Positions 27,770 through 37,376 are shown, counted from the first letter of the stretch. The stretch is 64,000 nt of DNA from Alphaproteobacteria bacterium HGW-Alphaproteobacteria-1 (GCA_002842985.1 PHEQ01000008.1:62001-126000), one strand, 5' to 3'. Notes: generated by a model not told the origin, from the sequence alone. Program-made: numbers and translations.

Positions 27770-29200
27770 TTACAAGACATGACCGCTGCGGCAGCGGACG
27801 ACATAGATCACGCCGCCAAGGATCGCGCCGATCACCCAGGCATAGCCCGAAAGCTCGCCCAGCGCCGGCACCCAGACCGTTGCCACCGAGAATACCGCCG
27901 CGATACCGAATGCCATCAGCGCGTTGCGGTTCCAGCCGTCCGTGAAATGATAGGCCCCACCCTCCATGTTGTAGAGATCGTCGCGCTTCAGCGCCTGCTT
28001 GCGCAGCAGATAGTAATCCGCGATCATGATTCCGTAGAGCGGTGCCAGCGTTGCGCCCAGCGTATTGACGAATCCGCTTATCCCGAATTCGCTGATGAAG
28101 CTGTGCCAGAACCCGCCGATCACCAGCGCGAAGACCGAGGTGATGAGGCCCGCCTTGCGAAAGCCGATCTTCTCGGGCGCAAGGTTGGCGATGCCGTTCA
28201 CCGCCGGGATGAAGTTGGCCACGAGGTTGATGCCCACCGTTGCCGCGAAGAAGGTGATTGCCGCGATCACGCCCAAGAGCACGCTGTCGGTACGCGCCAC
28301 GATCTCGGTCGGGTTGATGATAGCCTCGCCGTAGACCACCGCCGCGCCCGCCGTCGTGAGAAGAGCCAGCGCCGAAAACAGGATCATGTTGAACGGCAGG
28401 CCGGTGAGGTTGCCCATGATCATCGCCCGCTTATCCCGCGCGAAACGTGAGAAATCGCTAAAGTTGATCATCACGGCGGCAAAATAGGCCACCATCGTGC
28501 CGATGATGGCGACAAAGCCCGCGATCTCGGTGCCCCATGTGCCCTCGGGGTTGGCAAAGATCGTTTGCGCCTGTGACAGAAGCTGACCATCCGACTTGAC
28601 CCAGAGCACTGCCAGAAGCCCGATCATCACGACATAGACAAAGGGACCGGCGATGTTGAGAAAGGTCTCGACCCAGCCCATGCCGCGCCAGAAAATGACG
28701 ATGTGGAACGCCCAGACCAGCACGAAAGAAAGCCAGTCCACGCCCGTGAGACCCAGAACCTCGGCCCCGCCGTTGATGCCCGTCACCGAACGGATCAGGA
28801 GCGCCAACGCGGTTGAGGCGAAATAGACCTGCACACCATACCAGAACACCGCCACCGTGGCACGCAGCACTGCCGGAAGTTTTGCCCCCGCGGTGCCCAT
28901 GCTGGCGCGCGCGAAGACAGGATAGGGGATGCCGTATTTCTCACCGGCCGCCCCCGAAAGATTGACAAGGAACATCACGAACAGCCCCGCAGAGATCAGC
29001 GCGGCGAAGGCCGTCCAGCCGCTCACCCCGTAGGAGATGAACAGCGACGCCACCAGCGAATAGCCGAACAGCGACTGGATATCGTTGGCCCAGACGTTGA
29101 AGATGGCGAACCAGCCCCAGGTTTTTTCTGCCGGCTTGACGGGGGCAAGCGTGTCGTCATCGTTCCGCCCGACCGGCCCCTCAAGTGTCACGTTATGCAT
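27770..29200 (-). CDS. NCS1-family nucleobase/allantoin-type permease
   Basis: 476 residues with about 12 membrane segments. TWGWFAIFNVWANDIQSLFGYS is the NCS1 helix I signature. The GIPYPVFARASMG motif, the NFSDFSRFARD segment and PLYGIMIADYYLLRK are also family-typical. NCS1 proteins take up cytosine, uracil, allantoin, hydantoin or related compounds with Na+ or H+. ATG at 29200 is chosen because AAGGAGGTCC lies just before it; the frame is open 23 codons more. No catabolic gene is adjacent, so the substrate is unresolved. The divergent GntR gene is the likely regulator. Confidence 0.88.
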   Translation of the reverse strand: MHNVTLEGPVGRNDDDTLAPVKPAEKTWGWFAIFNVWANDIQSLFGYSLVASLFISYGVSGWTAFAALISAGLFVMFLVNLSGAAGEKYGIPYPVFARASMGTAGAKLPAVLRATVAVFWYGVQVYFASTALALLIRSVTGINGGAEVLGLTGVDWLSFVLVWAFHIVIFWRGMGWVETFLNIAGPFVYVVMIGLLAVLWVKSDGQLLSQAQTIFANPEGTWGTEIAGFVAIIGTMVAYFAAVMINFSDFSRFARDKRAMIMGNLTGLPFNMILFSALALLTTAGAAVVYGEAIINPTEIVARTDSVLLGVIAAITFFAATVGINLVANFIPAVNGIANLAPEKIGFRKAGLITSVFALVIGGFWHSFISEFGISGFVNTLGATLAPLYGIMIADYYLLRKQALKRDDLYNMEGGAYHFTDGWNRNALMAFGIAAVFSVATVWVPALGELSGYAWVIGAILGGVIYVVRCRSGHVL

Positions 29201-29307
29201 TCGGACCTCCCTTTCCTTCCGATGCCGACGCGCAGGGCGGCTCGCATCGCTGCATTTGTGATATTGCACCTGAAATGTTAGATGTTATGTTACAAAATGA
29301 TTATTCC

Positions 29308-29313
29308 TATAAT
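29308..29313 (+). promoter_or_regulatory. consensus -10 box (TATAAT) before the GntR gene
   Basis: TATAAT lies in a short AT-rich tract (29270-29330) of the divergent gap. The best -35 at 17-bp spacing (TTATGT, 29285-29290) is weak. This suggests a transcript start near 29320, only about 15 bases before the TTG at 29334. Confidence 0.45.
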
Positions 29314-29333
29314 CGAGACAGGACCTTTTTGTT

Positions 29334-30020
29334 TTGCAAGAAAGCAACCCTTCGAATCTCCGGCGCGTGACCGATGCAGGAAAGCAGGCAAACCTCTCCG
29401 ACCAAGCTCACACAACCTTGCTCGATCGGCTGCGCGACGGGCGCCTGCGCAGCGGCACATTCCTGTCCATGCCGATGCTCGTCGAGCAACTGAAATTTCC
29501 CATCGCGGCGGTGCGCGAGGCGGTCAAACGCGCCGAGGCAGCCGGGCTTCTGACGATCCTGCCAAAGCGGGGGGTGGCGGTCATGGACGCAGGCCCCGAG
29601 ATCACGCGCGCCTGCCTCGAGTTGCGCGCGATGTTCGATTGTGAGGGCGCGCGGCGGATCATCGCCTTGAGGGGCGGCTTTCCCCTCTCGGACTTGCGCG
29701 AGGCGCATCAACAGCTTCTGGCCGAGGCGCGCGCGCATCCCGTTGCCGACCTGCAATCGCGCGCGATCCGCACCGATCTGTCGCTCCACGATGCGCTGGC
29801 CCGGGGGCTCTGCTCACCGCTTGCCGAGCGCCTCTATGCCGAGAACCGCGACCGGATTGCCGTGATCCAGAACACTCGCCCCTTCGTGCCCGACCGCATC
29901 GCGCCTGCGATGGAAGAGCATCTCGCCATTCTCGAGGCCATCGAGGCCCGCGACCATGTGCGTGCCGACGCGGCCATTCGCCATCACCTGCGCGCAACGC
30001 TGCGCTGGTGGGGACTCTGA
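29334..30020 (+). CDS. GntR-family regulator with FCD-like domain, divergent from the NCS1 permease
   Basis: 228 residues from TTG 29334, or 217 from GTG 29367. Neither has a strong ribosome site, and the promoter position makes a short leader likely. A GntR winged helix (about 25-85; SMPMLVEQLKFPIAAVREAVKRAEAAGLLTILPKRG) is followed by a helical effector domain with SLHDAL and EEHLAILEAI, the usual positions of metal-binding His residues in FCD domains. It probably controls the permease gene in response to a nucleobase-derived ligand; that is inferred from the head-to-head layout. Confidence 0.82.
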   Translation: MQESNPSNLRRVTDAGKQANLSDQAHTTLLDRLRDGRLRSGTFLSMPMLVEQLKFPIAAVREAVKRAEAAGLLTILPKRGVAVMDAGPEITRACLELRAMFDCEGARRIIALRGGFPLSDLREAHQQLLAEARAHPVADLQSRAIRTDLSLHDALARGLCSPLAERLYAENRDRIAVIQNTRPFVPDRIAPAMEEHLAILEAIEARDHVRADAAIRHHLRATLRWWGL

Positions 30021-30035
30021 AACGGCTTGCGCCGG

Positions 30036-30503
30036 TCAGGAGACGCGCTTGTAACGCTCTTCCACATCCATCGCATATTCCGCCAACCGCAGACGGAACC
30101 GCTTGGTCAGGTTGTTGCGTGCCAGCTTGAGCGATTGCAGGATCAACCGCCCGGCCAGCGTGCGCGCCTCTAGCGTCAGGTCGACCGAAAGGCGCGTGCG
30201 CGCACGCGACAGCGCGATCAACTCCACGGTCATGCGCCCCTCCAGCGTTGTCGCCTCGGCCTCGACCTTGATCCCGTTCGGCGGGTCATAAGCCGAGAGC
30301 CGCACGGCCAGATCACGCATCCGGCCGCGCAGCTTGAACTTCGCCCGCCAACGCATGCCGACGCCCGGCGCTTTCAGACTGTCAGTGCGCTGCACATCCG
30401 CACCGCGGCGCAGCGCCGCACGCTCGAAGCGCGTGAAATCCGTAATCTCGGCAAAGACAAGCTCGATCGGCGCCTCGATGTCTTCCCTGCTGGTAAACTG
30501 CAT
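30036..30503 (-). CDS. SRPBCC (START-like) family protein
   Basis: 155 residues. The helix-grip fold is suggested by the N-terminal strand MQFTSREDIEAPIELVFAEITD, central beta strands and a long C-terminal helix with many basic residues (KLARNNLTKRFRLRLAEYAMDVEERYKR). Such proteins bind hydrophobic ligands or act in polyketide or ubiquinone pathways. No catalytic motif is visible and the role is unknown. It lies 45 bp downstream of nudC on the same strand and may share its transcript. Confidence 0.8.
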   Translation of the reverse strand: MQFTSREDIEAPIELVFAEITDFTRFERAALRRGADVQRTDSLKAPGVGMRWRAKFKLRGRMRDLAVRLSAYDPPNGIKVEAEATTLEGRMTVELIALSRARTRLSVDLTLEARTLAGRLILQSLKLARNNLTKRFRLRLAEYAMDVEERYKRVS

Positions 30504-30548
30504 GACCCGTCCTGTCTTGTCGCTAATCTGCCCTGCAACAGTCTTGCC

Positions 30549-31520
30549 TCAATCAAGCCGGTCGGCAAGCCAGTTCCTGAGCAGGAAATGCGCCACCGCC
30601 CCCTTGCGCGCGGGCAGAACCTCTGGATGCTCGCCGGCAAAGGCAGAAAGGATTTCCTCGCGGCTCATCCACCGTGCGGCCTCGATCTCATGCGGGTCGA
30701 TGGTGATCGCCTCGCTCAACGCCTCGCCGCGGCATCCCAGCATCAGGCTGGCGGGAAACGGCCAGGGCTGGCTTGCCAGGTAACTGATGCGTCCGACGCG
30801 CACGCCCGCCTCCTCCCAAACCTCGCGGCGCACGGCGGCCTCTACGGTCTCACCCGGCTCGACAAACCCCGCAAGCAGCGAATACATCCCCTCGGGCCAG
30901 CCCGGAGAGCGCCCCATCAGCACCGAATTGCCATGGGTGATCAGCATGATCACCACAGGATCGGTGCGCGGAAAATGCTGCGCACCGCACGAATCGCAGG
31001 CGCGCTGCCAACCCGCCCGGATCATCCGGCTTTTCGCCCCACAGCGCGCGCAATGGCGGTGGCTCTCATGCCAGCCGAAAATCGCCTTGGCGGTCGCGGC
31101 CAGTTCCGCGTCGCGCGGCGAGAGCGCGCTCATCACGCGCCGCAACTCGGCAAACACGGAACCTTGGGGCAGGTCGGGATGCGCCTGCTCCGAAGCGTCA
31201 AGAAAGCTGTCAAGCTGATCGGGGGCAAGCCCCGGCGGCACCCATGCCGAGATGTCATGCGCAAGAATGAGATCGCCCCCCGCCTCGCGCCCGAGCAGAA
31301 CGGGCGGCACCTTATAGCGCATCAGAACGGGGTGATCCGGGGCAAGCGTCACCAGCGCATTCAGGCCCGGCCCCGCCAGAAGCGGCTTGCCGCGCCAGAG
31401 CACGACCGCGCGCGCGCGCCTTTCGGCCAGCGCTGTTGCAATCGCGCCTTCATCGCCGCGAATGTCGTCTGCCCGGTCCAGCCCCGAGCCGCCGAATGTC
31501 ACCTCTTCCGCCTGCCGCAT
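30549..31520 (-). CDS. nudC: NAD+ diphosphatase / NAD-decapping Nudix hydrolase
   Basis: 323 residues. A zinc ribbon has C157, C160, C175 and C178 (HCARCG, CDSCG). The Nudix box GFVEPGETVEAAVRREVWEEAGV is at about 218-240, followed by the NudC-specific SQPWPFPAS array at about 250-258. The enzyme cleaves NAD(H) to NMN(H) and AMP, and in E. coli removes the NAD cap from RNAs. ATG at 31520 follows GGAGGGCAC. The frame is open 61 codons further but that stretch is AT-rich promoter DNA. It is divergent from the cpdB-like gene. Confidence 0.94.
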   Translation of the reverse strand: MRQAEEVTFGGSGLDRADDIRGDEGAIATALAERRARAVVLWRGKPLLAGPGLNALVTLAPDHPVLMRYKVPPVLLGREAGGDLILAHDISAWVPPGLAPDQLDSFLDASEQAHPDLPQGSVFAELRRVMSALSPRDAELAATAKAIFGWHESHRHCARCGAKSRMIRAGWQRACDSCGAQHFPRTDPVVIMLITHGNSVLMGRSPGWPEGMYSLLAGFVEPGETVEAAVRREVWEEAGVRVGRISYLASQPWPFPASLMLGCRGEALSEAITIDPHEIEAARWMSREEILSAFAGEHPEVLPARKGAVAHFLLRNWLADRLD

Positions 31521-31741
31521 GTGCCCTCCGTTCCGCTTGGGTCCACAGACACCAGCGCCGCCCGCAAGGCAAGACGGCGCGACCAATGGTTCACACTGTC
31601 GCAACAAGGCTGAAACACAACCTGAAGAATATTGAATGTCAAAATAACATCTTATCCTATAAAGATGCAGGTCACTTCCTGCCCTCATACCCTTGGCGAA
31701 CAAGGTCGCCTCTCTTTCAGCCCGCTTTGCAGGTCAGCCCC

Positions 31742-33688
31742 GTGTTGAAGCCCGAACCCGTCACAGAACCACTTTCGTCGACCGGTCCCTCGGTCACGCT
31801 GCGCCTGCTGGCCACCTCGGACGTGCACGGCCACATCCTTGCGCAGGATTATTTCACCGGGCAAGACGACTCCCCCGTCGGCCTTGCACGCCTTGCCACG
31901 ATCGTTGCACAGGCGCGCGCGCAGGCAGGGCCGGAGAATTGCCTGCTGCTCGACAATGGCGATTTCCTGCAAGGCACGCCGCTCACCGACCTCACGGCGC
32001 GGCCCGGCAATGGCTGGCGCGGGCGCCACCCGGTGATCCGGGCAATGAACCTGATGGGCTATGATGCCGCCGCGCTCGGCAATCACGAGTTCAATTTCGG
32101 TCTGGACTGGCTGTGCGATACCCTGTCGCAGGCCAAGTTCCCCGTGCTCTGCGCCAATGCCGTGCGCGCGACCGGCACGACGCCGCTCGAGGACACGCCG
32201 TTCGTGCCGCCTGTCACCATCCTGACCCGCCACTTGCGCGCCGCCGACGGCGGCTGTCACGATATCCAGATCGGCCTGATCGGCCTGATCCCGCCACAGG
32301 TGGCGGGCTGGGATCATGCCCATCTTGCGGGGTGCCTTACCACCCGCGACATGGTCGAGACCGCGCGCCACTGGGTGCCGGCGCTGCGCGCGCGGGGCGC
32401 CGATCTTGTCGTGGTTCTCGCCCATAGCGGCATCGACCCCGGCGCCGACCGCCCGGGCATGGAGAACGCGGCGCGCGCGCTGGCGCGTGTGCCCGGTATC
32501 GACGCGCTGATCGCCGGACACAGCCACCGGGTTTTTCCGGGGCCCGACCACGCGGGCACCGAAGGCGCGGATGTGGCTCGCGGCACGCTGCACGGTGTGC
32601 CTTGCGTCAAGACGGGCTATGCCGCCTCGCATCTCGGGCAGATCGACCTGCATCTGCGCCGCGACACGAGGGGCTGGCAGGTCACGGGCCACGCCGTGAC
32701 GCTGCGCCCAGCTGACGGGGTCCCGCCCTGCCCACGCCTCACCCGCGCGCTTGTCCGTGCCCATGCCCATACCCTGCGCCTGACAGACCGCGTGCTCGGC
32801 GAAACGCGCGCGCCTCTCCACAGCTATCTGGCACTGGTGCGCGACGATCCGGGCCTTGCTCTCGTCAATGCCGCCCAGGCCGCGGCGCTGGCCGAGGCCA
32901 TCCGCAACACGCCCCACGCCGCGCTGCCCCTGCTGTCGGCCTGCGCCCCCTTCAAGACCGGCGGGCGCGGCGGCCCGAATCATTTCACCGACATTCCCGC
33001 AGGCCCCTTGCGCCTGCGCAACATCGCCGATCTCTACGGCTTTCCCAACACCCTGTGTGGCCTGCTCATCACCGGGGCAGAACTGCGTGACTGGCTCGAA
33101 CGCGCGGCGATCTGTTTCAACCGCATTACCCCTGGCGCACCCGGCCAGGCGCTGCTTGATCCCACCGTTCCCGGCCATGTCTTCGACGTGATCGAGGGTC
33201 TGTCCTATGCCATCGACCTTACCTCTCCGGCCCGGTATGACCTTGACGGTGCGCTGGCCTCACCGCAGGCGCGGCGCATCCGCGGCCTGACGCATCGCGG
33301 CCGTCCGGTTGCCGATAGCGACCGTTTCGTGATCGCCACCAATTCCTACCGCGCCTGGGGTGGCGGGCCGTTTCGGCCGCTGGCCGAGGGTCGCCTGATC
33401 CACCAGTCGACCCGTCCGATCCGCGACCTCATCGCCGATCACGTCGCCAGACCTGGCCCGATTGCGCCCATGCCCCCCGGCGCCTGGCGCCTGGCGCCGC
33501 TGCCCGACACAAGCGTGACCATAGACACCGGCCCGGGCTTGCGCGCCTACCCGCAAGAGATCGAAGCCCTCGGCGCGCAGGATCACGGGGTTACCGACAA
33601 AGGCTTCCTTCGCCTTGTCCTGCCCCTGGCACGCGCGACGCGCCCCTCTCTTGCGAATCCCCCCACAGCCGCCTATATCCGACGCTGA
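31742..33688 (+). CDS. 5'-nucleotidase / 2',3'-cyclic nucleotide phosphodiesterase (CpdB-like), start uncertain
   Basis: About 648 residues. The metallophosphatase motifs are LLATSDVHGHI near the start, LDNGDFLQGTP, ALGNHEFNFGLDWL, VLAHSGID and AGHSHRVFPG. The C-terminal 5'-nucleotidase domain carries ATNSYRAWGGGPF. Enzymes of this kind hydrolyse 2',3'-cyclic nucleotides and 3'-nucleotides, usually in the periplasm. GTG 31742 (or TTG 31745) gives a protein with no signal peptide, and an upstream start gives no convincing signal either, so location is uncertain. The stop codon overlaps the first bases of the SRP RNA. Confidence 0.85.
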   Translation: MLKPEPVTEPLSSTGPSVTLRLLATSDVHGHILAQDYFTGQDDSPVGLARLATIVAQARAQAGPENCLLLDNGDFLQGTPLTDLTARPGNGWRGRHPVIRAMNLMGYDAAALGNHEFNFGLDWLCDTLSQAKFPVLCANAVRATGTTPLEDTPFVPPVTILTRHLRAADGGCHDIQIGLIGLIPPQVAGWDHAHLAGCLTTRDMVETARHWVPALRARGADLVVVLAHSGIDPGADRPGMENAARALARVPGIDALIAGHSHRVFPGPDHAGTEGADVARGTLHGVPCVKTGYAASHLGQIDLHLRRDTRGWQVTGHAVTLRPADGVPPCPRLTRALVRAHAHTLRLTDRVLGETRAPLHSYLALVRDDPGLALVNAAQAAALAEAIRNTPHAALPLLSACAPFKTGGRGGPNHFTDIPAGPLRLRNIADLYGFPNTLCGLLITGAELRDWLERAAICFNRITPGAPGQALLDPTVPGHVFDVIEGLSYAIDLTSPARYDLDGALASPQARRIRGLTHRGRPVADSDRFVIATNSYRAWGGGPFRPLAEGRLIHQSTRPIRDLIADHVARPGPIAPMPPGAWRLAPLPDTSVTIDTGPGLRAYPQEIEALGAQDHGVTDKGFLRLVLPLARATRPSLANPPTAAYIRR

Positions 33689-33779
33689 GAGGTTGGCGCG
33701 GGCAGGCACCTCGCCAACCCGGTCAGGTCCGGAAGGAAGCAGCCGTAACGAGCCCCGCTTGGGTCGTTGTCAGCCTCTC
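33687..33779 (+). ncRNA. ffs: signal recognition particle RNA (4.5S type)
   Basis: The hallmark apical region GGTCAGGTCCGGAAGGAAGC, then AGCCGTAACGAG, lies at 33721-33752. The ends pair (GAGAGGTTG with CAGCCTCTC) and internal helices are complementary. About 93 nt, normal for the short bacterial form. With Ffh and FtsY it targets membrane proteins co-translationally. The 5' end overlaps the stop of the phosphoesterase gene, so its promoter must lie within that coding region. The 3' end overlaps the antisense phosphatase gene by 10 bp. Confidence 0.95.
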
Positions 33780-34264
33780 ACCGCCCCCCGAAGCGCCCAG
33801 GCCATTTGCGCCCCGGTCTCGACCGCACAGGGGCGCAAGACGCGCAAGCGCGCCAGCGCCGCCTCGGGGACCTCGCCCGCCTCGATCATAAGCCGCAGAA
33901 CGGCCATGCCCGAGCGCCCGCACCCGCCCCGGCAATGCACCAGCACCCGGCCACCGCCGGTCAGTGCCGCCCGCGCCGTTGCACTCGCCTGCGCCCAAAC
34001 CTCCACCTGATCAGGGCCCGGCACGTCGTAATCCGCCACCGGAACCCCGATCCAGCGCGTGCCCACCGCCTGCACATCCGCCGCCAGATCGCCCGCGCCG
34101 ACGGCCAACATCTCGGCCCCGGTCGTCATCGACAGGACGAGCGCCGGCCTCCAGTCCGCCAGATGCGCCATGTCGGCGGCATAGTCGCCCGACGCCCCCG
34201 GCACAGGCGACAAGGCCAGCGTGCCCCCGCCCACATGCAACGCGTGAATGACAAACCCGGCCAT
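33770..34264 (-). CDS. tyrosine/dual-specificity-type phosphatase
   Basis: 164 residues. The P-loop VHCRGGCGRSG gives the C-x5-R active site (C111, R117), and the PVADYDVP segment (about 75-82) offers the general-acid Asp. Small cysteine phosphatases of this type occur in many alphaproteobacteria; substrates are unknown. It lies 6 bp downstream of the ypfJ-like gene on the same strand. Its last codons overlap the 3' end of the SRP RNA gene on the other strand. Confidence 0.86.
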   Translation of the reverse strand: MAGFVIHALHVGGGTLALSPVPGASGDYAADMAHLADWRPALVLSMTTGAEMLAVGAGDLAADVQAVGTRWIGVPVADYDVPGPDQVEVWAQASATARAALTGGGRVLVHCRGGCGRSGMAVLRLMIEAGEVPEAALARLRVLRPCAVETGAQMAWALRGAVRG

Positions 34265-34270
34265 GGCGCG

Positions 34271-35104
34271 TCAGAGCCGGTCGGCCCCGAACGTGTCGCA
34301 ACGCGCCATCTCGCCGCTTTCGTAGCCGCGCGCGAACCAGCGCGCGCGCTGTTCGGAGGTGCCATGGGTAAAGGTGTGCGGGCTGGGCACCCGCCCCGCG
34401 CGGCGTTGCAGATGATCGTCGCCGATCATCCGCGCGGCGTTGAGTGCCTCTTTCAGATCGCCCGGCTCCAGCAGACCGTCAACCGCCCGCGCCCAGACCC
34501 CCGAAAGGCAATCGGCCTGCAATTCCAGCCGCACGGTCAGCGCATTGGCCTCTGCCTCGCCCGCCGCCTGCCGCAGCCGACTGACCTCGGGCAGGATACC
34601 CAGCTCGTTCTGCACATGATGCGCCACCTCATGCGCGATCACATAGGCAGCGGCGAAATCGCCCTTCGCGCCCAGTTGCCGCGCCAGCGTGTCAAAGAAC
34701 TCCGTATCGAGATACGCCTTGCGATCCGCCGGGCAGTAGAACGGCCCCGTGGCCCCCGAAGCCCCGCCACAGGGGCTTTGTGTCACACCCGAATAAAGCA
34801 CGAGGACCGGCGGGCGATAGTCGCGCCCGACCTGCTCGGGAAGCACCCGGTCCCAGACCTGTTCGGTCGTGGCCAGAACCCGCGAGGTAAACTCGGCCGC
34901 GTGTTCATCTCCGGGGCTGGGGGCACGCGCCTCGCGCGGCGCACCGTCCTGCCCCTCCAGAAATGGTGTCACGTCGATCCCGGCGAAATATCCTATGGCC
35001 AGGATGATAACCAATCCGAGTCCGCCGATCTTCGCACCGCCACCGCCACCGCGTCCGCGCCGGTCCTCGACATTGCGGCTGCGACCGATCCCCTTCAACC
35101 TCAT
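34271..35104 (-). CDS. ypfJ: YpfJ-type neutral zinc metallopeptidase
   Basis: 277 residues. A basic, Gly-rich N-terminus (about 1-28) and one membrane segment (about 29-42) are followed by the YpfJ domain. The domain has SPCGGASGATGPFYCPADRKAYLD, the zinc motif H158-E-V-A-H162 and QADCLSGVWA with a further ligand region. The gene is widespread in proteobacteria and its function is not established. A GTG immediately before the ATG could also start it. It is upstream of, and probably co-transcribed with, the phosphatase. Confidence 0.9.
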   Translation of the reverse strand: MRLKGIGRSRNVEDRRGRGGGGGAKIGGLGLVIILAIGYFAGIDVTPFLEGQDGAPREARAPSPGDEHAAEFTSRVLATTEQVWDRVLPEQVGRDYRPPVLVLYSGVTQSPCGGASGATGPFYCPADRKAYLDTEFFDTLARQLGAKGDFAAAYVIAHEVAHHVQNELGILPEVSRLRQAAGEAEANALTVRLELQADCLSGVWARAVDGLLEPGDLKEALNAARMIGDDHLQRRAGRVPSPHTFTHGTSEQRARWFARGYESGEMARCDTFGADRL

Positions 35105-35221
35105 CACCGTTCCCCCTCGTGACCTGCCCTGATGTTTGCCGCACCCATCTCAAAAAGCAAGGTGGACGGCCAACGCCCCCGGCCTTAGGGTCTCGGGTGA
35201 CGAGTCAGAAAGGCCCCACGC

Positions 35222-36964
35222 ATGTCGCAATCCCCCGATGTCGGCTATCAGGTCCTCGCGCGGAAATACCGCCCCGAGACCTTTGCCGATCTCGTCGGCC
35301 AGGACGCGATGGTGCGCACGCTGAAAAACGCGTTTCAGGCCGATCGCATCGCGCAGGCCTTCATCATGACCGGCATCCGCGGCACCGGCAAGACAACGAC
35401 TGCCCGGATCATCGCCAAAGGCATGAACTGCATCGGCCCCGACGGCGCGGGCGGCCCCACGACCGAGCCTTGCGGTGCGTGCGAGCATTGCGTGGCGATC
35501 ATGGAAGGCCGCCATGTCGACGTGATGGAGATGGACGCCGCCAGCCGCACCGGCGTCGGCGATATCCGCGAGATCATCGAGAGCGTGCATTACCGCGCCG
35601 CCTCGGCCCGCTACAAGATCTACATCATCGACGAGGTGCACATGCTCAGCACCTCGGCCTTCAACGCGCTTCTGAAAACGCTGGAAGAACCGCCCGCCCA
35701 TGTAAAATTCATCTTCGCCACAACCGAGATCCGCAAGGTGCCGGTCACGGTGCTGTCGCGCTGTCAGCGGTTCGACCTGCGCCGGATCGAGCCGGAGGTG
35801 ATGATAGGTCTCTTGCAGCGCATCGCCGGGGCCGAGGGGGCCGCGATCACCGACGAGGCGCTCGCGCTCATCACCCGCGCCGCCGAAGGCTCGGCCCGCG
35901 ACGCGACCTCGCTTCTGGATCAGGCGATTTCCCACGGCGCGGGCGAGACGACGGCTACCCAAGTGCGTGCCATGCTGGGCCTTGCCGACCGGGGTCGCGT
36001 GCTCGACCTCTTCGATCTGATCATGAAGGGCGACGCGGCAGGCGCGCTCACCGAACTGGGCGCGCAATATGCCGAGGGCGCTGATCCGCTGGCCGTGCTG
36101 CGCGATCTGGCCGAGATCACCCACTGGGTCAGCGTGGTCAAGATCACGCCGGACGCGGCCGAGGACCCCACCGTCGGCCCGGATGAGCGCGCGCGCGGAC
36201 TGAATATTGCCTCGGCGCTGCCGATGCGCGTGCTCACCCGCATGTGGCAGATGCTCCTGAAGGCGCTCGACGAGGTGGCCCAGGCCCCCAACGCCATGAT
36301 GGCCGCCGAGATGGCGGTGATCCGGCTCACCCATGTGGCCGATCTGCCCGCCCCCGAAGACCTCGTCCGCCAGCTGCGTGACACGCCCCCCTCAGGGACC
36401 GGTGGCGGTGGCGGATCCGGCCCGCGCGCCACACCGCAAGGCACGGCACCCCCGCCCCGCGCGAGCATGACCACGCATCACGGCGCGGGTTCGGTGACCG
36501 CCGCCGCCCCCGCGCAGGATACGGCCCTCGCCGCCTATGCGACCTTCGATTCGGTGCTCGACCTCATCCGCGACCAGCGCGACGCGCGCCTTTTGATCGA
36601 GGTCGAGGGCTGCCTGCGCCTCGCCGCCTACCGTCCGGGCCGGATCGAATTCACCCCCACGCCCGACGCGCCCGCCGACCTTGCCCAGCGCCTCGGCACC
36701 GCGCTGCAACGCTGGACAGGGCAACGCTGGGCCGTCAGCCTCGTCAATTCCGCCACCAGCCCCACCCTGCGCGAAGCCCGCGACGCCGCACAATCGGCGC
36801 TGGAGTCACAGGCGCGCGCGCATCCCCTGGTGCGCGCCGTGCTCGACGCCTTTCCCAAGGCCGCGATCCGAGAGATCCGCAGCGCCGAACAGATCACCAC
36901 CGAAGCCCATTCCGAGGCCCTGCCCGAGGTGGACGAGGAATGGGATCCGTTCGAGGAGGACTGA
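35222..36964 (+). CDS. dnaX: DNA polymerase III subunit gamma/tau
   Basis: 580 residues. The clamp-loader ATPase has Walker A GIRGTGKT (about 51-58), zinc cysteines C70, C84, C87 and C90, the DEVHMLS Walker B, and the SRC sensor region LSRCQRFDLRR. A Gly/Pro/Ala-rich linker (about 390-435) precedes the C-terminal tau-like domain that would bind the alpha subunit. I see no clear frameshift heptamer that would produce a separate gamma form. It heads the dnaX-ybaB-recR cluster. Confidence 0.96.
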   Translation: MSQSPDVGYQVLARKYRPETFADLVGQDAMVRTLKNAFQADRIAQAFIMTGIRGTGKTTTARIIAKGMNCIGPDGAGGPTTEPCGACEHCVAIMEGRHVDVMEMDAASRTGVGDIREIIESVHYRAASARYKIYIIDEVHMLSTSAFNALLKTLEEPPAHVKFIFATTEIRKVPVTVLSRCQRFDLRRIEPEVMIGLLQRIAGAEGAAITDEALALITRAAEGSARDATSLLDQAISHGAGETTATQVRAMLGLADRGRVLDLFDLIMKGDAAGALTELGAQYAEGADPLAVLRDLAEITHWVSVVKITPDAAEDPTVGPDERARGLNIASALPMRVLTRMWQMLLKALDEVAQAPNAMMAAEMAVIRLTHVADLPAPEDLVRQLRDTPPSGTGGGGGSGPRATPQGTAPPPRASMTTHHGAGSVTAAAPAQDTALAAYATFDSVLDLIRDQRDARLLIEVEGCLRLAAYRPGRIEFTPTPDAPADLAQRLGTALQRWTGQRWAVSLVNSATSPTLREARDAAQSALESQARAHPLVRAVLDAFPKAAIREIRSAEQITTEAHSEALPEVDEEWDPFEED

Positions 36965-37022
36965 ACACCTCGCCAAACCGCGCGCGATATGCTTAAAGCC
37001 GCAGCGAACCTTTCAGCAGGAG

Positions 37023-37376
37023 ATGACCGACATGTTCAAGGGTCTGGGACAGATGGGCGATATGGCCAAGATGATGAAGGCCGCCCAGGAAATGCAACAG
37101 AAAATGGCCGCCCTTCAGGACGAAATGCACAGCGTCACCGTCATCGGCGAATCGGGCGCGGGCCTCGTCAAGGCCACCTGCACCGCAAAGGGCGAGCTGA
37201 AGGCGCTCGACATTGATCCCTCGATCTTCAACGCCGATGACAAGGAAGTGGTCGAGGACCTGATCCTCGCCGCGATCAAGGACGCGCAATCGCGCGCTCA
37301 GGACAAGGTCAAGGAAGAGATGGGCAAGCTCACCGAATCGATGGGGCTGCCCAAGGACATGAAGCTGCCGTTCTGA
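37023..37376 (+). CDS. ybaB: YbaB/EbfC nucleoid-associated protein
   Basis: 117 residues. MFKGLGQMGDMAKMMKAAQEMQQKM forms the typical N-terminal helix. VTVIGESGAGLVKATCTAKGELKALDIDP is the conserved beta-hairpin core, and a C-terminal helix ends in MKLPF. The family forms dimers that bind DNA, influence gene expression and may act in recombination. It lies between dnaX and recR, the classical order, with ATG at 37023 just after AGGAG. Confidence 0.94.
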   Translation: MTDMFKGLGQMGDMAKMMKAAQEMQQKMAALQDEMHSVTVIGESGAGLVKATCTAKGELKALDIDPSIFNADDKEVVEDLILAAIKDAQSRAQDKVKEEMGKLTESMGLPKDMKLPF

